From NCBI RefSeq assembly GCF_009905375.1, contig NC_133648.1, positions 26,021,376-26,085,375 on the forward strand: a DNA stretch of 64,000 nt, read 5' to 3'. The notes under the pieces were generated by a model. The model was not told the DNA's origin. It ran no database searches and saw only the letters and a list, made by a program, of their open reading frames with translations. Each line of letters begins with the position of its first letter. Within the stretch, counting starts at the first letter, position 1. The stretch is from Apium graveolens (Eukaryota; Streptophyta; Magnoliopsida; Apiales; Apiaceae). Below are positions 60,601 to 64,000 of this stretch, piece by piece. The position numbers and the translations under genes are program-made.

Positions 60601-62985
60601 GTCCAGCTTTCGCTTCCAGGGAGAAGCATTCAGATATTGTAATTGCTCGTTGCCATCTTCATCATCGCTGTCAAAATCCCCCACTAAGGCCTTTTCCAAT
60701 GCATCAGACATTAGCATGCGATCGAGTTCCGAAGTAACCACAGAATCAATCACATCCAATTTTAAGCACTCCTCATCTTCTGTAGGGAATTTCATTGCCT
60801 TGAATACGTTGAAGGTCACATCCTGATCTTGGACCCGCATAGTAAGTTCCCCTTTTTGCACATCTATCAAGGTACGACCAGTAGCCAAGAAAGGCCTTCC
60901 CAAGATTATGGGAATCTTCTTATCTTCCTCAAAATCCAGAATAACAAAATCTGCAGGAAAGAAGAGCTTATCCACCTTGACGAGCACATCCTCAACTATG
61001 CCCCTTGGGTAAGTAATGGAATGATCAGCCAATTGTAGCGACATGTATGTGGGTTTTGGATCAGGCAGATCCAGCTTTTTAAAGATCGACAACGGCATCA
61101 GATTAATGCTTGCTCCCAAATCACAAAGGCACTTGTCAAAAGTCAGATTGCCAATGGTGCAAGGAATGGTGAAGCTTCCTGGATCTTTCAGTTTTGGTGG
61201 TAACTTTTGCTGCAGAACAGCGCTGCATTCTTCCGTGAGAGCAACGGTTTCAAGGTCATCCAGTTTCACCTTCCTTGAAAGAATAGTCTTCATAAACTTC
61301 GCATAACTAGGCATTTGTTCCAGAGCCTCAGCGAAAGGTATATTGATGTGAAGTTTCTTGAACACCTCCAGAAACTTCCCGAACTGTCTATCCAGCTTTT
61401 GTTGCTGCAATCTTTTAGGAAAATGTGGTGGAGGATAGAGCTGTTTCTCCCCTGTATTAGCCTCAGGCAGAGTGTGTTCAACAGTAGTCTTCCTTGGTTC
61501 CGCCACTTTCTCCTTTTGCTTAGATTCTTCATCTCTAATTTCACCTTCTCCTTCCTTTGCCTTTTCAGCATCAGCCACTTTTCCAGACCTTAAGGTAATA
61601 GCCTTGACTTGTTCTTTAGCTTCCTTCCTGCCTGGTACTTCCGTGTCACTGGGAAGAGTGCCAGGTTGACGATTGAGCACTGCATTGGCTAATTGACCGA
61701 TTTGATTTTCCAAGGTCTTGATAGAAACCGCCTGACTCTTGCACAACAGCTTAAGTTCCTCAAAATCAGCACTAGTAGGTGCAACTGCACTTCCCTGTTG
61801 AGGATATGATTGCCTTGTAGCATACTGCTGTGGTTGCTGGAATCCAGGTGGGTTAAATTGTTTACTCACTCCTTGCTGATATGGTGGCTGAATAGCATTC
61901 TGATTATTCCCCCAGCTGAAATTTGGATGATTTCTGTTGTTAGGATGATAGGTCGCTGGCACAGGCTGCTGTTATCGCTGATAATTATTCACATACTGAA
62001 CAGATTCGTTGACAAGAGAACACTGATCCGTAGTATGAGAACCTGCACAAAGCTCACAAACCATAGCTATTTGATTAACTCCATATGTAGCCAGAGAATC
62101 AACCTTCATTGATAGCGCTTGGAGCTGGGCTGCAATAGCGGTGGCTGCATCAACTTCCAGAATACCTGCTACCTTGTCTGATGTCATCCTCTGAGTTGGG
62201 TTTTGATGCTCATTTGCAGCCATCGTCTCTATAAGATTATACGCCTCAGTATAGCTTTTAGCCCATAAGGCGCCTCCAGCTGCTGCATCGAGCATGGGCC
62301 GAGATTGGGCCCCCAAACCATTATAGAAACCAGTGATCACCATCCAATCCGGCATTCCATGATGTGGACATTTTCTCAACATTTCCTTGTAGCGTTCCCA
62401 AGCGTCGCACATAGATTCAGTAGGTTGCTGCGCAAACTGAGTAAGAGCACTCCTCATAGCAGCAGTCTTTGCCATCGGATAAAACTTCACCAGAAACTTT
62501 TGCGCAAGATCTTGCCACGTAGTGATGGACCCAGCTGGTTCAGAATGTAACCAGTCTTTAGCCTTGTCCCTCAGTGAGAATGGGAAAAGCCTCAACTTGA
62601 TAGCCTCATCAGTCACGCCATTATACTTAAAAGTGCTGCAGATCTCGACAAAATTCCTTATGTGCATGTTGGGGTCTTCAGTTGACGCTCCTCCAAAAGA
62701 AACAGAATTCTTCACCATCTGAATAGTGCCCGGCTTGATTTCAAAGGTGTTAGCTTGAATAGCCGGATGAAGGATGCTTGACTGAATGTCATCAATTTTA
62801 GGCCGAGAAAAATCCATAAGAGCTGGATCAGCTTGAACAATACGATCTCCCATGTTTACTGCTTCTTTCTGCTCAGTTCCTGAATCCGAATCCTCAAAAT
62901 CTAACTTCTCCGGAATATCAAGAACTTCGTCTGTCTCCTCAGCTGTATCTAAAGTCCTCTTGCGAGCACGAGAACGAGTTTGCAT
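57670..62985 (-). pseudogene. Gag-pol of the Athila element, single frame with three nonsense codons
   Basis: One continuous frame of 1772 codons from ATG at 62985 (MQTRSRARKR) to TAG at 57672-57670, broken only by TAA at 61974-61972, TAA at 60171-60169 and TAG at 59301-59299. Gag: RNFVEICSTFKYNGV and the CELCAGSHTTDQC knuckle near the end of the first segment. Protease: CDLGASINLMPLSIF. Reverse transcriptase: WRVCMDYRKLNKATRKDHFP and FMDDFSVFG in place of YMDD. RNase H: CDASDYAVGAVLG then [10 protein letters not shown]. Integrase: HHCC finger (CDRCQRVG), [19 protein letters not shown] and [10 protein letters not shown]. The order RT-RNase H-integrase marks Ty3/gypsy. No frameshift found. Confidence 0.88.
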
Positions 62986-63103
62986 AAACGCTTGCTAAAG
63001 TACCTGAAACACAACCGGAAAAAATAAGTAACTACGACTTCCTAATCACTGAGTCCTAATGACCAATGATGGTAAGTACATAAACTAAACAAATATGCCG
63101 AGT

Positions 63104-63124
63104 CCCCGGCAGCGGCGCCAAAAA
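63104..63124 (-). promoter_or_regulatory. Primer binding site of the Athila element
   Basis: Minus-strand TTTTTGGCGCCGCTGCCGGG follows the 5' LTR end CCCTAACAAG. It matches the Asp-tRNA-type primer site usual for Athila/Tat elements. Confidence 0.8.
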
Positions 63125-63126
63125 CT

Positions 63127-64000
63127 TGTTAGGGCTAAAATACGCACTAATATTCACGCAAGTATACGCGTTCGCAAGTAATATATAATACTTTCTAGTT
63201 CGTTCCCACAGAGACTCAGACTGAATTATTGTCTAATTTAACTCACTCACCAATGTATGATTACTTCTCAATGTTAAGATACTAACACTTAAAATTGTTG
63301 ATTAAATATTAACTACAATTAACTACTTAATTAATCACTTAACTAACACTTCAATTTATCAATAATAAAACACTCATGAGATCACAACTTCATTATTACT
63401 TCCTTCTATAGCCATTGTTATTACCTTTAGCATGTGACAGTGATGATATTAATCGAATAACACGAAACTGATAAAAGCCAACTTTCATTGTACTAATACC
63501 ATTCTACCAAGCATCCACAATTAAGATAGAAGTTGAATAGTCATCAATTATGTTGAGTTCCAATATGTCTACAGAAATTGACAACACAACGATTTAAGCA
63601 CAAGTTATTCCTTTTGATTACATAGGGCAAATAAAACTGTTAGAGTTACCCACTAATCATGCACAACGTACATGAACCTATGCTAGCATGGCAAGTTCTA
63701 AATCTCAAGATCCACCGTCGCTTCACAAGAGATTAACACCCTATCTTATATGTTCGCGACGCACATAAGACGAATACGCACAACCAATACTAGATATCAT
63801 ACAATCATCACACACTAAAGTATTAAACAATTAACTAAAGAATTCCATAATAAATCCGTTGCAACCCCATGATCACGATTAGCCCATAATAGCACTTATC
63901 GTTATCATGGGTTCATATGAAATCATGATAAACAAACACAAGAAAATAATAACTAAACTAATTATATTAAAACAGAGTACGTCACAAGAGTAAATAAGTT
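63127..64000 (-). repeat. 5' LTR of the Athila element, truncated by window end
   Basis: Plus-strand left border TGTTAGGGCTAAAATACGCA, aligning with 53315 onward with few substitutions and 1-2 base indels. 874 of about 1495 bp lie inside the window. Confidence 0.88.

Larger units (their letters stand above)
53315..64000 (-). mobile_element. Athila-type Ty3/gypsy retrotransposon, nearly complete
   Basis: Minus-strand element with its 3' LTR at 53315-54809, polypurine tract 54810-54823, third ORF 57138-55966, gag-pol 62985-57670, primer site near 63104-63124 and 5' LTR from 63127 past the window end. The two LTRs are about 96-97% alike by eye over their first ~350 bases, so the insertion is fairly young. 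Five nonsense codons but no frameshift. It is inserted in an older gypsy-like LTR. Confidence 0.9.

Overview
This is a plant nuclear genome window: introns are AT-rich with GT-AG borders, the genes are land-plant families, and more than 60% of the sequence is LTR retrotransposon. The retroelement families look like those of an asterid, perhaps Apiaceae, but that is from memory and not demonstrated.

Left third (1-22 kb), gene-bearing. The 3' exons of an RRP44A/DIS3-type exosome RNase lie at 325-2540 (+). A Harbinger-like MITE containing a Stowaway-like MITE follows at 3160-3949. A one-coding-exon A20/AN1 zinc-finger stress-associated protein lies at 6628-7146 (+), probably with a ~1.9 kb leader intron. 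A 14-exon JmjC gene of the KDM3/JMJ25 class occupies 20307-8127 (-). All of its exon junctions join in phase, giving 1116 residues. Two of its three expected iron ligands are replaced, and it carries an unfamiliar ~385-residue coiled-coil C-terminal extension. Its introns hold a 740-bp hAT-like element with a perfect 8-bp target duplication and another terminal-inverted-repeat element.

Right two thirds (22-64 kb), a nest of LTR retrotransposons. Copia element 1 (22017-31498, +) has a decayed gag-pol and an extra ORF. It is cut at 31499 by a Ty3/gypsy element on the minus strand with a ~4.4-kb LTR (31499-35907) and a degenerate internal region. That internal region is interrupted by copia element 2 (38681-44146, +), a close relative of element 1 with long open gag and pol, which ends at a 100-N assembly gap. 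Beyond the gap are a second gypsy LTR fragment (44247-45536), a decayed minus-strand copia element 3 (45537 to ~50876), a probable gypsy LTR (~50877-53314), and an almost complete Athila-type gypsy element (53315 to past 64000, -). The Athila copy has a single-frame gag-pol with three nonsense codons, a third ORF with two, a tRNA-primer site, a polypurine tract and two similar LTRs. It also carries two arrays of a 21-bp hairpin repeat.

No rRNA gene, CRISPR array or convincing tRNA gene was seen. The most notable points are the altered metal-binding site and C-terminal extension of the JmjC protein, the paired hairpin arrays in the Athila element, and the uniform C-to-T type of all its nonsense codons.
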